From Paracoccus albus (GTDB taxonomy: Bacteria > Pseudomonadota > Alphaproteobacteria > Rhodobacterales > Rhodobacteraceae): a DNA stretch of 64,000 bases. The stretch lies in contig NZ_CP115775.1 in assembly GCF_027913035.1 (NCBI RefSeq), forward strand, positions 620,001 to 684,000. Reading direction: 5' to 3'. A program made the translations under genes and the position numbers. The notes under the pieces are model-generated. The model searched no databases, had not been told where the DNA came from, and saw only the letters and a program-made list of their open reading frames with translations. Shown here piece after piece: positions 7,815 to 17,356 of this stretch (its first letter is position 1; every line of letters starts with the position of its first letter).

Positions 7815-9952
7815 CTTGGCAGGCCGGACCAGATATTGATCAGATCAGGATCGTTCAGAAGCGCCTGCCGCTCTGCCGTGTCGAGGAATTGCAGAGCTTG
7901 TGCCTGATTCTCGGCAACGGCAATCTTTGCCGCGGCAGAGACCTCTGCCAATCGTTCCGCAACTGGTCGCGGCGGCAGTGGCGGAATAAGCGCGATATAA
8001 TTGCCGCGTGCTTCGGCATCGCTTCCAAGAATGGTTGTTGCGTTTTCCGGCGTGCGCAGGTGACGCGCCTGATTCACGGATTCAGACATGACAGGCGGCA
8101 CGATCCGCTCCTCTGGTGTGACAAGCAGTCCTGCCGCGCGCGCCCAGCGACCCAGCAATGGCGAGGCGCTCCACCGTGATGTCAGAGGTGCGAGGATCAG
8201 GCCAGCAAGGATAGGTGACAGCCATATCAGCTGAGCCGGGGCGAGATAGATGATCGCAACACCCGTCGCCAGACCCGCTGCGACATGAATCCAGTGTCTG
8301 CGGATGACGACGCGCCAGCTTGGCATAAAGCCCTTGCGCACCTGACTTTCCCAGCCGGAATTCCGACCGATCAGAATTTCGCAGATCTGTCGTGTCTGGA
8401 TCAGCATCTGAACCGGGGCGATCAGGGCCGACATGATGATCTCGAACGCGGCGCTGATCAGGATGCGGGGCCGCCCGCCCGCACCCTCGGCCAGTGGCCG
8501 TCGCCACGCGCGACCGATGGCGATGAATTTCGGGACGAGCAGAAGCGCAGCAGAAGCGGCCAGCAGCCACATCATTCGTCGCGCGTCAAAGGTCGGCCAA
8601 TCGGGGAAAAGCTGATAGGTCGATGGGAAATAGACGGGGCTGGACAGGATGACATTGGCGGTCAGGATCAGCCCGGTGATGATCAGCAGCAGCCAGATCG
8701 GGCTCATCAGAAACCCCAGAACACCGATCAGGAAATGCGCACGCGTGATCGCGGTAAAGCCACGGGCACCGATCAGGCGGAGGTGTTGCAGGTTGCCTTG
8801 CGCCCAACGGCGTTCTCTCACCGCCATATCCAGCAGGGTAGGCGGGCTGCCTTCGTAGCTGGCGCGCAGATCCCAATCCAGCCGGACCTTCCAGCCCGCC
8901 CGCCGCAACAACGCAGCCTCGACGAAATCATGTGACAGGATCGTGCTGCCCCAAGGCGGCTTGCCCGGCAGTTCGGGTAACCCGCAGCATTCAGCGAAAG
9001 CGGACACGCGGATCATGGCATTGTGGCCCCAGAAGTTGCCGTTGTCGCCCGACCAAGCGGCCACACCGCGCGAAATCGCCGGGCCGTAGATGCGCCCGGC
9101 AAACTGGATCAGTCGCGCGAATATGGTTTGTCCGTGCACCAGTATCGGCATTGTCTGGATCAGCGCAAGCGCCGGATCGGCGGACATGCGCGCCGACATT
9201 TGCCGGACGACATCGCCCGAAACCACGCTGTCTGCATCCAGCACGACCATCTGGTCATAGCGTCCGCCCCAGCGGCGGACAAACTCTGCAATATTGCCGG
9301 ATTTTCTGCCCCTATTGTCGGTTCGGCGGCGATACCAGACGGGGATAGGGGCGCGGTCGCGCAATTTCACCGCGCTCAGAGCCTCTGCCACCAGCAGATC
9401 GGGGTCACGGCTGTCGGACAGAACGAAAATTTCGCAGCGATCAGCCATGCCCAGATGTGCAAGCTCTTCGGCAACTGCCGCCAGCAGACCCATGCTTTCG
9501 GCGGGGTCCTCGTGGTAGATTGGCATGACGATGGCGATGCGGGCATTGCCGTCATCCGCCGGCGTTTGCTGCTGGCGCGCCAGCAGACCGGCCAGCATGG
9601 AAAAGAAGCTGAACCCGATCCACGCGAATGTAATCGTGAACAAAGCCAGCAGAACATATTGCATCGGCTGGATATTCGTTCCGAAAGCAGCCCACATCTG
9701 CCATGCGCCAAGCACGGCGATCAGAAACGCACCCCCGAAAGAAACGATCCGGGCCGCACGAACTTCCGGTGCCGGCGCAACGAAGGCAGGGCCGTCAGGT
9801 GAAGGGGCCGAGAAATCCTGCTCCGGCATGTCCAGCCTGGCCTCTGGCGGCAGCGCTTGTGGCGGAAGCAGATTGCCCTGATTGGCGACATCAGCACCAA
9901 GAAGCGCAGGGCCGGACCGGCTGCGATTGTCGTTTTCCGAAATATCGCTCAA
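7811..9952 (-). CDS. opgH: Glucan biosynthesis glucosyltransferase OpgH
   Basis: 713 residues. A GT2-type catalytic domain sits between membrane segments: IVMPIYHEDPAESMG, VVLDADSVV (DxD), LSHDFVEAALLRR and RERRWAQGNLQHL (the QxxRW-like motif). Four or more membrane spans follow. OpgH polymerises beta-1,2-linked glucose at the inner membrane for osmoregulated periplasmic glucans. The start is a TTG at 9952, three bases after the opgG stop, with GAGGGA just upstream; the length is shorter than the ~850 residues of enterobacterial OpgH, as is usual for alphaproteobacteria. Confidence 0.93.
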   Translation of the reverse strand: MSDISENDNRSRSGPALLGADVANQGNLLPPQALPPEARLDMPEQDFSAPSPDGPAFVAPAPEVRAARIVSFGGAFLIAVLGAWQMWAAFGTNIQPMQYVLLALFTITFAWIGFSFFSMLAGLLARQQQTPADDGNARIAIVMPIYHEDPAESMGLLAAVAEELAHLGMADRCEIFVLSDSRDPDLLVAEALSAVKLRDRAPIPVWYRRRTDNRGRKSGNIAEFVRRWGGRYDQMVVLDADSVVSGDVVRQMSARMSADPALALIQTMPILVHGQTIFARLIQFAGRIYGPAISRGVAAWSGDNGNFWGHNAMIRVSAFAECCGLPELPGKPPWGSTILSHDFVEAALLRRAGWKVRLDWDLRASYEGSPPTLLDMAVRERRWAQGNLQHLRLIGARGFTAITRAHFLIGVLGFLMSPIWLLLIITGLILTANVILSSPVYFPSTYQLFPDWPTFDARRMMWLLAASAALLLVPKFIAIGRAWRRPLAEGAGGRPRILISAAFEIIMSALIAPVQMLIQTRQICEILIGRNSGWESQVRKGFMPSWRVVIRRHWIHVAAGLATGVAIIYLAPAQLIWLSPILAGLILAPLTSRWSASPLLGRWARAAGLLVTPEERIVPPVMSESVNQARHLRTPENATTILGSDAEARGNYIALIPPLPPRPVAERLAEVSAAAKIAVAENQAQALQFLDTAERQALLNDPDLINIWSGLPR

Positions 9953-9955
9953 GGC

Positions 9956-11503
9956 CTATCCCTCGGACCAGCGGTAAAGCCAGGTTTCGGTCAGATTGCC
10001 CTCTGGCCCCTTCAACACTGCGCTCAGATCAGATGCGGCGGCACCGTCGGGCACATATTCGAACGACAGCCTGAGGATGTCCTCCTCTGGCAAGCGCAGA
10101 AGATAGGCGTTTTCAACATCGCCGCGCGCCGCGCTCAACTGGATCTCCGGATCGTCCCGTCCATCGAAGGGGCGCAGGTCGAAATCGACGAAGAAGCTGC
10201 GTACGTCCTGACGGTTGATGGAAAGTCCGGAACGGGTAGAGACGATTTGCGCCAGTGTCGTTTCGGCAATAACGCCGTTGCCGAAGCTAAGCTCATATCC
10301 GAAATCGGTCCGGTTGCCAGCGGTAAGGGCCTCGGACGGTTGCCAATAGGTGACGATATTGTCGTGGAACTCGCTGTCCACTGGAATTTCGATCAGCGTG
10401 ACATTCCCGTGGCCCCAGTCACCCGTCGGACGAATCCATGCCGAAGGGCGCTTTTCATATCGCGCCTCGGCATCTTCATAATCGGAAAAATCGCGCGGGC
10501 GCTGAATCAGGCCAAAGCCGCGCGGGTCCTGATCGACAAAGGCCGATATCTGCAACTTGGCCGGGTTGCTGAGGACCCGCCAGAGCTGCTGGTCAGAGCC
10601 GGTCCACATCCGCAGACCGTCGCTGTCGTGAACTGCGGGGCGGTAATCGTCCTGTCCGGCACCATCGGCGGGGCCAAACCAATACATGGATGTCAGCGGC
10701 GCGATGCCAACTTCGGTCAAATCGCGGCGGGGAAAAAGGGCGACGCGGGTGGTCAGCACCGTCGCGGCCCCCGGCGCCATAACGAACTCATATGCGCCAG
10801 CGACAGAACGGCTGTCCAGCAGAGCCTGAATGGTGATCGTCCCGGTTTCCGGGTTCGGATCATGGATCCAGAACTCATTGAAGACCGGAAACTCCTCGCC
10901 CTCGGCGCTGCCGGTTCCGATGGCAAGGCCGCGTGCCGAAAGGCCATAGTGGCTGCCCCGACCAAGGATGCGGAAATAAGATGCACCCTGAAACACGGCG
11001 AGTTCGTCCAGAACATCAGGACGGTTCAGCGCGCTGCGGATACGGAACCCGGACCAGCCCATCTCACCCGGATCCGACTGGTTGGCATCCTCGGGAAAGA
11101 AATTGGGATCGAAATCGAAAACCGAGGGGTCAAACGGCATCGGGCGCGGAACGCCGCCGGTCACAAAGTTAATGCGCACCGGTTCATGAAAAATCATGCC
11201 CGGCGGCAGCAGGTCCAGCCCGAAGCCCGCGATATCGGCCCACGGGTCAGCGTCACGGCGAAAGCGGATCGCGCGATAGGCATCATAGCTGATGTCGGCA
11301 AATGCGCCGGATTGAGGGCGCGAGGGATTTTCCCATTCGCGCGAGGCGACATTGGCTGCGATCGACGCCACGCTTTCGAACCCGAAAGGCGCTGCCGGTT
11401 CGGACGAATCGGTTTGCGGCGCTGCATCCTGCGCAAATATCATCGACGAGGGCCCCATCGTCACGGCAGCAGATATCGTTCCAAGGAAAAGTCGACGTTT
11501 CAC
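9956..11503 (-). CDS. opgG: Glucan biosynthesis protein OpgG, periplasmic
   Basis: About 515 residues, the family's usual length. No ATG lies near the expected N-terminus; the GTG at 11503 gives the signal sequence VKRRLFLGTISAAV ending near FAQDA, and GAAGG lies 8 bases upstream. The paired arginines followed by LFLG suggest Tat export, as known for the paralogue OpgD. Family signatures include NFVTGGVPRPMPFDP, GRGSHYGLSARGLAIGT, and EFWIHDP. OpgG shapes the glucan backbone or branches in the periplasm. First gene of opgGHC, divergent from exbB. Confidence 0.92.
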   Translation of the reverse strand: MKRRLFLGTISAAVTMGPSSMIFAQDAAPQTDSSEPAAPFGFESVASIAANVASREWENPSRPQSGAFADISYDAYRAIRFRRDADPWADIAGFGLDLLPPGMIFHEPVRINFVTGGVPRPMPFDPSVFDFDPNFFPEDANQSDPGEMGWSGFRIRSALNRPDVLDELAVFQGASYFRILGRGSHYGLSARGLAIGTGSAEGEEFPVFNEFWIHDPNPETGTITIQALLDSRSVAGAYEFVMAPGAATVLTTRVALFPRRDLTEVGIAPLTSMYWFGPADGAGQDDYRPAVHDSDGLRMWTGSDQQLWRVLSNPAKLQISAFVDQDPRGFGLIQRPRDFSDYEDAEARYEKRPSAWIRPTGDWGHGNVTLIEIPVDSEFHDNIVTYWQPSEALTAGNRTDFGYELSFGNGVIAETTLAQIVSTRSGLSINRQDVRSFFVDFDLRPFDGRDDPEIQLSAARGDVENAYLLRLPEEDILRLSFEYVPDGAAASDLSAVLKGPEGNLTETWLYRWSEG

Positions 11504-11834
11504 GCTGGCAGCCTTCAGAAATGCGATACGGGTGGCAATTATTTCATCACGATGACAACGGCAAGAAACGCAAAGTCCATCACAGTTCAATGAGCGGAAT
11601 TTCACACAGATTGCCACGGGCCGGGCGCAAACGGCAAGCACACAAAGGCTAAGGTCGATCACCACTGTCCGCCGGACGCGGTCATTCAGCCTTCTTCCCA
11701 TCAGATAAACAAGGAGCGGGCCAACGGTTGCGAAGCTGAGGCCGCAAGTTATGTTGACAATATTAGTCGGATTTGAAATATGCCCGCGGATCGGCGCAGG
11801 CCGTTAAGCAAGTTTTAAGGATACGAGAGTTCTA
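11504..11834. other. Divergent promoter region of opgG and exbB
   Basis: 331 bp without a gene. It must hold the promoters for opgGHC (minus) and exbBD-tonB (plus). TTGACA at 11754-11759 followed 17 bp later by AATATG (11777-11782) is a possible exbB promoter. I could not find a convincing iron-regulator box (Fur, RirA or Irr type). Confidence 0.4.
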
Positions 11835-12641
11835 ATGGACCAGAACATATTCCGCAGATACGGACTAATCGCGGGCATCGCCTTGTCTGCCTTTGCCGCA
11901 ACTCAGGCAAACGCGCAGCACATCGGCGAAATGTTCACGTTCTCTGGCTCTGATCTGCCGCACGACCTTTCGCCTTGGGGCATGTTCATGAATGCCGATG
12001 TCGTCGTGAAAGCGGTGATGATCGGCCTGGCTTTCGCATCCGTGGTGACATGGACCGTGCTGATCGTTAAACTGGTCGAGATCTGGGGCGCAAACCAGAA
12101 TGTGCGGAAGGTCTCGGAAGTGATCGCACGCTCGGCAAATCTGTCCGACGCTGTTGCCGCGACGAAGGGGCGCAAGTCCCCGGCCGCGCGTATGCTGCGT
12201 GCAGCCCAGACAGAGTTCGACCGTTCGGTCGCCGCAGTTGACGGGGCCGGGATTGACGGTCTGAAAGAGCGGATCAGATCCTACCTGTCCAGCATCGTCG
12301 CTTTTTCCGGGCGGCAGGCGGGCATCGGAACCGGCTTGCTGGCGACGATTGGCTCGACCGCGCCTTTCGTTGGCCTTTTCGGGACGGTATGGGGGATTAT
12401 GAACGCCTTCATAGGCATCTCTGAATCGCAGACCACCAACCTCGCTGTTGTCGCACCGGGCATTGCAGAGGCGCTTCTGGCCACGGCACTCGGCCTTGTG
12501 GCTGCAATTCCGGCGGTGGTGATCTACAACTATTTCGCCCGTGAGATCACCGGCTATCGCCTGCGTCTGAACGAGGCTGCTTCCGGGATCGAGCGTCTCG
12601 TCAGCCGCGATCTGGATTTCTACAGCCGGTCGGGTCACTGA
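11835..12641 (+). CDS. exbB: ExbB, TonB-system proton channel subunit
   Basis: 268 residues. An N-terminal signal-like segment (IAGIALSAFAATQANAQ) is followed by a first span (~55-80), a cytoplasmic loop, and two spans in the MotA/TolQ/ExbB domain (~155-225) with the signature GLLATIGSTAPFVGLFGTVWGIM. With ExbD it couples proton flow to TonB for outer-membrane uptake of siderophores, heme or vitamin B12. First gene of exbB-exbD-tonB with overlaps or a 1-base gap between genes. The extra N-terminal region places it in the longer ExbB class. Confidence 0.93.
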   Translation: MDQNIFRRYGLIAGIALSAFAATQANAQHIGEMFTFSGSDLPHDLSPWGMFMNADVVVKAVMIGLAFASVVTWTVLIVKLVEIWGANQNVRKVSEVIARSANLSDAVAATKGRKSPAARMLRAAQTEFDRSVAAVDGAGIDGLKERIRSYLSSIVAFSGRQAGIGTGLLATIGSTAPFVGLFGTVWGIMNAFIGISESQTTNLAVVAPGIAEALLATALGLVAAIPAVVIYNYFAREITGYRLRLNEAASGIERLVSRDLDFYSRSGH

Positions 12642-12642
12642 C

Positions 12643-13137
12643 ATGGCTGGCAGGTTTCAGGAAGGCGACAGCCTGGAGGACAATCACGAGATCAACGTCA
12701 CACCCTTCATTGACGTGATGCTGGTGCTGTTGATTATCTTCATGGTCGCAGCGCCTCTGGCGACGGTGGATATAAATGTGGACCTGCCCGCATCCCGCGG
12801 TGCTGCGTCGGAACGCCCGGATCAGCCGGTCTGGCTGACGGTATCGCCCGATCTGACGCTTTCGCTTGGGCAGGAGCCTGTGGCAGAGGGGCAGTTGCTT
12901 CCGGCACTTGAGGCCGTGACTGACGGAGATCGCGAAACACGGATATTCCTGCGCGCCGACAAGGCCGTCAGCTATGGCGATGTGATGGAGGTCATGAACC
13001 AGCTTCGCGATATTGCCTATACGAAGATCGCGCTTGTCGGGCTGGAAAGTGCTGCAGCCAACGGGATGGCGGTCGAAGAAACGATCGGCGCGACACCGGA
13101 AGCAGCCGCGGCAACGGCTGCGGGGCCGGAACAATGA
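12643..13137 (+). CDS. exbD: ExbD, TonB-system accessory protein
   Basis: 164 residues with one N-terminal membrane span containing NVTPFIDVMLVLLIIFMV; Asp24 corresponds to the proton-carrying aspartate of ExbD/TolR. The rest is the periplasmic domain, with ADKAVSYGDVMEVMNQL near the end of the fold. The last ~25 residues are an alanine-rich tail. It starts one base after exbB and overlaps tonB by 4 bases, so all three are co-translated. Confidence 0.93.
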   Translation: MAGRFQEGDSLEDNHEINVTPFIDVMLVLLIIFMVAAPLATVDINVDLPASRGAASERPDQPVWLTVSPDLTLSLGQEPVAEGQLLPALEAVTDGDRETRIFLRADKAVSYGDVMEVMNQLRDIAYTKIALVGLESAAANGMAVEETIGATPEAAAATAAGPEQ

Positions 13138-14105
13138 CGGGCGATAGCTGGGGCGGTGATTTCGCCCGGTGGGGTGTCGGCGGTGCGGCGGTGTTGGCGC
13201 TGCATGTCGCGGCGGGATATTGGATTGTCCAGGCAGCCGAGCGTGGCGATATGGCGGGCATCCCCGAACCCGTATTGATTGATTTGGCCCCCGCGCCGGA
13301 GGCTGCACCTGCCCCGGAAGAAGGTGGTCAGGAACAAGTGACCGAAGCCGAGGCAGCGCCAGAGTCTGCGCCGGCGGAAGAACCGCACGAAGAGCCGGAA
13401 CCCGCATTCACTCCGCCAGAGCCCCAGCAGCTTCCGCCGGTCGAGGATTTCGCTGACCTTATCCCGGAGCCGGTCGTCGCCCCTGATTTTGAGCCGCCGC
13501 CACTGACAGAGCTGCCACCGATTACTGACTTTTCGGAGCTTCTGCCGGATTCCGCGCTGCTGCTTGCGGCTTCCGAGCGGCCTGTGTCCCGCCCTGTGCG
13601 GCGAGAGCCAGAGCCGCAACCGCAGCAGACGAGGCGCGAACAGCCGCGTCAGCAACCGCAGCCTCAAACACAGCCCCAACAGCAACAGACGCAGCAACGA
13701 CAGCAGCGGCCGCAACAGTCACAACAGTCACAACAGGCTCAGCAGCAGCCGCGTCAGGGCACGCAGCAACGGCAACGGTCTGGCGGCGGTGGCGGACAAC
13801 CGCAGGGCATCGCCAACGCGAGCCCGCGGCAGATGGCGAGCTGGCAATCGAAGGTGCAGTCGCGTATTGCCTCGCATATGCGCCGTACTCGTGTGCCGGG
13901 CGCGCGTGGCGGTACCGTGACCGTTCAGGTTCGCATCACGATCGCGGGAAACGGCGCGGCGTCAGCGCGCCTCGCCGGCTCCACCGGCAATGCACAAGTT
14001 GATGCGGCCGTGGCGCGTAGGGCGGCAAGCATGCCGGGCATGCCGGCCCCTCCGAACCGGCAGGCTGCGTCATTCGTGTTGCCAATTCAGATCCAGCTGC
14101 GCTGA
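13134..14105 (+). CDS. tonB: TonB energy transducer with Glu/Pro and Gln-rich linker
   Basis: 323 residues: a membrane span at ~15-35 (AVLALHVAAGYWIVQAA), a Pro/Glu/Ala-rich linker (~45-145), a Gln/Arg-rich stretch (~155-225) and the C-terminal TonB domain (~235-323) with VTVQVRITIAGNG and NAQVDAAVARRAASMPGMPAPP. The Gln-rich run is longer and less charged than the Lys/Pro linker of enteric TonB, and may simply lengthen the reach through the periplasm. Last gene of exbBD-tonB; no clear terminator follows. Confidence 0.92.
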   Translation: MTGDSWGGDFARWGVGGAAVLALHVAAGYWIVQAAERGDMAGIPEPVLIDLAPAPEAAPAPEEGGQEQVTEAEAAPESAPAEEPHEEPEPAFTPPEPQQLPPVEDFADLIPEPVVAPDFEPPPLTELPPITDFSELLPDSALLLAASERPVSRPVRREPEPQPQQTRREQPRQQPQPQTQPQQQQTQQRQQRPQQSQQSQQAQQQPRQGTQQRQRSGGGGGQPQGIANASPRQMASWQSKVQSRIASHMRRTRVPGARGGTVTVQVRITIAGNGAASARLAGSTGNAQVDAAVARRAASMPGMPAPPNRQAASFVLPIQIQLR

Positions 14106-14419
14106 CGGGCGTGAACTGATCGCCTGTCAGGCCGATAATGCCCTGAGTTGCCTCACGTCCGCGTTGTCCTCAGATGGGGTGAGCATGCCAAGCTGGGTAT
14201 TTGCCTCTGTCGGAAGACATGATGCTGACCAGTGCAGACGAACACTGTTACAGGCCGTTTCGCCTTCTCGGAAGAGTTGGCCACATATCTGCATGCGTGC
14301 GGTCAATGAAAAGCAGAGTTTGGCGAAATCGTCATTGCCCATATCAGCCTGACAGATAGCGCTGGACAACGCCGACGAACAGGTCTGACATGCTACAGTT
14401 CGGAAGGCGAGGAAGCCCC
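14106..14419. other. Intergenic, nothing recognised
   Basis: 314 bp between tonB and the left end of an IS remnant. Short open frames on both strands have no recognisable domain or ribosome binding site. An imperfect hairpin at about 14119-14136 could end the tonB operon but lacks a T run. Confidence 0.3.
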
Positions 14420-14897
14420 TAACAGGGTGCTGAAATAATCGACCCTCGACGGCTATGTGAGAACATGATTCACCCTTGGCACGTTAACGGCGGAGGTGAT
14501 CTGGTCGTTGTTTGGCGATGTCGATTTGGAAGAGCGCATCGCGCCGCGGCGCCGGCTGCGCAAGATCAGACAGGTGGTCAACGATGCGATGGCCAGCCTC
14601 GATGCGGCGTTAGGGTCGCTCTACATCGATTTCGGCCGCCCCTCGATTGCGCCGGAATGGCACACCCCACCGGAATGCCGAGGTCGTTCGGGCAGTCAAT
14701 CGAACCGGTGGCATTCCTGCCCTCACTCAGGGGCGAGACGCGTTCGAATGCCACCCATGCATCGAGCACAGACCCGGACGCGCGGCTCTACAGGAAATCC
14801 CCCGGCACCGAACGCGCCAAGATGCAGCGCGTTCGCGTGACGCAGCCGTAATGCAGGGACAGCGTTCCGGATCCGGAACTATTTCAGAGGCCTGTTA
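14420..14897 (+). mobile_element. Deletion derivative of an IS1182/IS5-superfamily element with both ends
   Basis: Inverted ends are present: TAACAGGGTGCTGAAATA at 14420-14437 and its counterpart at 14880-14897 (complement TAACAGGCCTCTGAAATA), 15 of 18 bases identical. Between them, from a GTG at 14496, is a transposase N-terminus with RRLRKIRQVVNDAM and YIDFGRPSIAPE, followed after a frame change by NATHASSTDPDARLYRKSPG (about 14744-14806). In intact relatives these lie over 100 residues apart, so the centre and the 3' half with catalytic residues are deleted. At 478 bp with intact ends it resembles a MITE that might be moved in trans. Confidence 0.75.
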
Positions 14898-15767
14898 AGT
14901 TGGGCTTATGCTCGTAGCATGAGCCTATACTTATGCCGGTGCGATAAAGACCTGATTCGCGGGGCTTTCCATCTTGCTCAGAATTCGGCTCGAACGAACA
15001 GGTTTCTGTAGCGGCAGATGTCCTAACGGCGCACGAAATCAATACTAAAAAGAAGATTTTTATGTCTCAGCTTTCATCAAGCAGGTGAAGTAGAGTGGCA
15101 AACTGCATTCGAAACGGCGCGGAGCAACCGGGTCAATAGTAGCTATAGAGAACCTTTTTGATGAGGCGCGAGTTTCGCAAATGGTAAGCCCCGCGCCCGA
15201 CGTTTTGTCAACGAGGCGATCGGGGATGCCCGGTTGTTCGAGGCGACAATCAAACGCATTGATAGGTTGTCAATATCTGCGACATTCCGACCCGGACGGT
15301 CACTCTTTCGCAAAAATTAAAGTGAACAGGAAGGAATATGGTCGTTCTGCACGAACTAATCTCCTCCTAAGAAATTTTTGAAGGAACGGAGATCGAAGCA
15401 CCGAAACATAGCTCTGCGCGTGTTCCGTAGGGAGCAGTTTCGATCCGTCAGCCCGGGTCGCTCTTGTGGCCTTATTACTCGCGCCGCTCCATTTTGGTTC
15501 ATGTCTGTCGAGTAGGATGACTGGGGTTCATTCGGCGTCTGCGCCAGGAGCGTATCGGGATCTTGTCAGTATGATATCGTCAAGAGGGAAGGGCATTGGC
15601 AGAACTGTCTGTTTAGCCTAAATCAGTTTACTAAATGAATCAATTTACTCTGCTATTTTGCACGAGTAAAGCGGATAAATTGATCAGATATTGTCTGTTA
15701 AGGCGAATAAATTCATGGCCTTACCGAAATTTTGTCGGTAGGCTCATTGGGAAGTTGTGAGGAACCC
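14898..15767. other. Intergenic, AT-richer strip upstream of lysR
   Basis: 870 bp in which no gene can be supported. An in-frame stretch around 15170-15320 reads like protein (includes ARRFVNEAIGDARLFEATIK) but is closed by stops at its beginning and has no start, so it may be a gene stump. The last 150 bp before lysR is rich in A and T and probably holds its promoter. Confidence 0.35.
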
Positions 15768-16952
15768 ATGCAGCCCAGCATTCGCCACATGCGTATGTTT
15801 CAGACCTTGGCTGAAACGCATTCTGTTACCCGGACAGCTGAGATTTGCCATGTCTCGCAGCCCGCCGTGACACAGGCGATCAACAAGCTGGAACGCGACG
15901 CAAACCAGCCGCTGTTTCTACGCACACCTCAGGGGATATTTCCGAACGAAGCCGGGCAGGCCATGGTGCGCAGAACGCGAAGGGCGTTGTCTTTTTTGGA
16001 TGCGGCGATGGCAGATATGGGCCGTGCAATTCGATTTCAGGCAACCCGGCCGCAGTTGCACGCCCTGATTGCCGTTACCGAGACCCAGAATTTTACCCTT
16101 GCCGCGCGACAACTTGGTCTGGCGCAGCCGACGGTGCACCGCTCTACGTCGATGCTTGAACAGGCGTCGGGCGTACAGTTCTTCGAACGCACAGCGCATG
16201 GTCTGATCGCGACCAAGGCCGCGCGCCAGCTTGCACAGGCAGCACGTCTCGCCTTTGCAGAAATGGATCAGGCAGAGTGCGATCTCGCTGCGTTGGCGGG
16301 GCAAGAGGCAGGCCGTATCGTTATCGGCGCGCTTCCATTGTCACGTTCGACGATTCTGCCTGAGGCGATGCTACGGTTCCGGTCCTTTCATCCAAGCGTG
16401 CCGTTTGAAATTGTTGACGGGCGGTATGACGAACTTCTTGTAGGCCTACGGCAGGGCAATATAGATATTGTGATCGGTTCCCTTCGCGTTCCAAGCGCTG
16501 TCGGCGACGTACAGCAAGAACGTCTTTTCGACGACTCTGTCGTCATTGTCGCAGGGCGTGGTCATCCGCTGTTGAAGCGCGATGAAGTGTCACAGGAAGA
16601 TCTTCAGTCTTATCCTTGGGTGATCCCCCGGAAAGGCTCGCCCGTTCGGGCGGGGCTGGAAACGCTTCTGCCGGACGAATGCATCCGCCGCGCTATCGTC
16701 ACATCTTCTGTCATTATGCTACGCGAGATCCTTGGCGATTCCGATTGCCTTGGTGTCCTGTCCACCGCTCAGGTCCGGACACAGGCTGAGTCTGCCGCCT
16801 TGGGGACGATCCCATTGGAAATGCCGGGTTCAAATCGACCGATCGGAATAACCACCAGAGCAGGGTGGGAGCCGACAGCCATGCAGCAAAAATTTCTTGA
16901 TCTGCTGCGCGAGGGAGCGACGAAAATCGATTCAACCACGCTGTCGGACTAG
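15768..16952 (+). CDS. LysR-family regulator with two tandem helix-turn-helix domains
   Basis: About 394 residues, roughly 90 longer than a normal LysR protein. The first HTH is residues ~4-65 (MRMFQTLAETHSVTRTAE then VSQPAVTQAINKLE). A second, diverged HTH follows at ~97-155 (ALIAVTETQNFTLAARQLG then AQPTVHRSTSMLE), and the substrate-binding domain starts near GRIVIGALPLSR. The ATG at 15768 has GAGGA upstream; a TTG at 15732 would add 12 residues. Neighbours on both sides are IS debris, so its target is unknown. Either both HTH units bind DNA in one chain or one has a structural role. Confidence 0.9.
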   Translation: MQPSIRHMRMFQTLAETHSVTRTAEICHVSQPAVTQAINKLERDANQPLFLRTPQGIFPNEAGQAMVRRTRRALSFLDAAMADMGRAIRFQATRPQLHALIAVTETQNFTLAARQLGLAQPTVHRSTSMLEQASGVQFFERTAHGLIATKAARQLAQAARLAFAEMDQAECDLAALAGQEAGRIVIGALPLSRSTILPEAMLRFRSFHPSVPFEIVDGRYDELLVGLRQGNIDIVIGSLRVPSAVGDVQQERLFDDSVVIVAGRGHPLLKRDEVSQEDLQSYPWVIPRKGSPVRAGLETLLPDECIRRAIVTSSVIMLREILGDSDCLGVLSTAQVRTQAESAALGTIPLEMPGSNRPIGITTRAGWEPTAMQQKFLDLLREGATKIDSTTLSD

Positions 16953-16961
16953 GGTTGAGAC

Positions 16962-17125
16962 TCAATCGGCCGAGCGAATGATGGGTGCTGCGATTGAGAT
17001 TGCGGCGGCGAAGTTTTTTTGCGAGTTTGTCGTATCTTGTTGCGATGCGTCGCCAGTCCTTTAGGCGACAGAAGGCGCGCTCGATCCTGTTGCGCCGTCG
17101 ATATGCTTTTTGATCATAAGGGATC
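16962..17125 (-). pseudogene. IS5-family transposase C-terminal remnant
   Basis: Read on the minus strand it spells IPYDQKAYRRRNRIERAFCR then LKDWRRIATRYDKLAK, a classic IS5-family end, and after a frame slip at a run of seven A residues it continues AAAISIAAPIIRSAD to a stop at 16962. Only about 55 residues are left and the DDE domain is gone. It lies 10 bp after the lysR stop codon and abuts another element's fragment. Confidence 0.75.
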
Positions 17126-17189
17126 GGTCTTTTGCGTGACCGCGTCGAAGGGATGACCGCTTCGGCGTCGCATTCGACAAGGGGCTTGC

Positions 17190-17332
17190 GAAGGCATCTG
17201 TCAGAGCATGGATTTTCGCCTGGCCGTGGCCGCGCTCACCCCGAGGAGCGGCCCTGCTGACCGGGCCGAGTTTCCCTTGGCAACGTACGCGCAAATCCGC
17301 TCCCGAAGGTCCAAAGAGTAAGGTTTGCCCAT
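17190..17332 (-). pseudogene. IS630-family transposase N-terminal stub
   Basis: Starts with an ATG at 17332 and reads MGKPYSLDLRERICAYVAKG then NSARSAGPLLGVSAATARRK before a stop, the helix-turn-helix N-terminus of IS630 transposases. The remainder is missing; it is joined directly to the IS5 fragment on its 3' side, showing two elements recombined or one inserted in the other before decay. Confidence 0.72.
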
Positions 17333-17356
17333 AATCCAGCTCCCAAAAGAAGTGAA

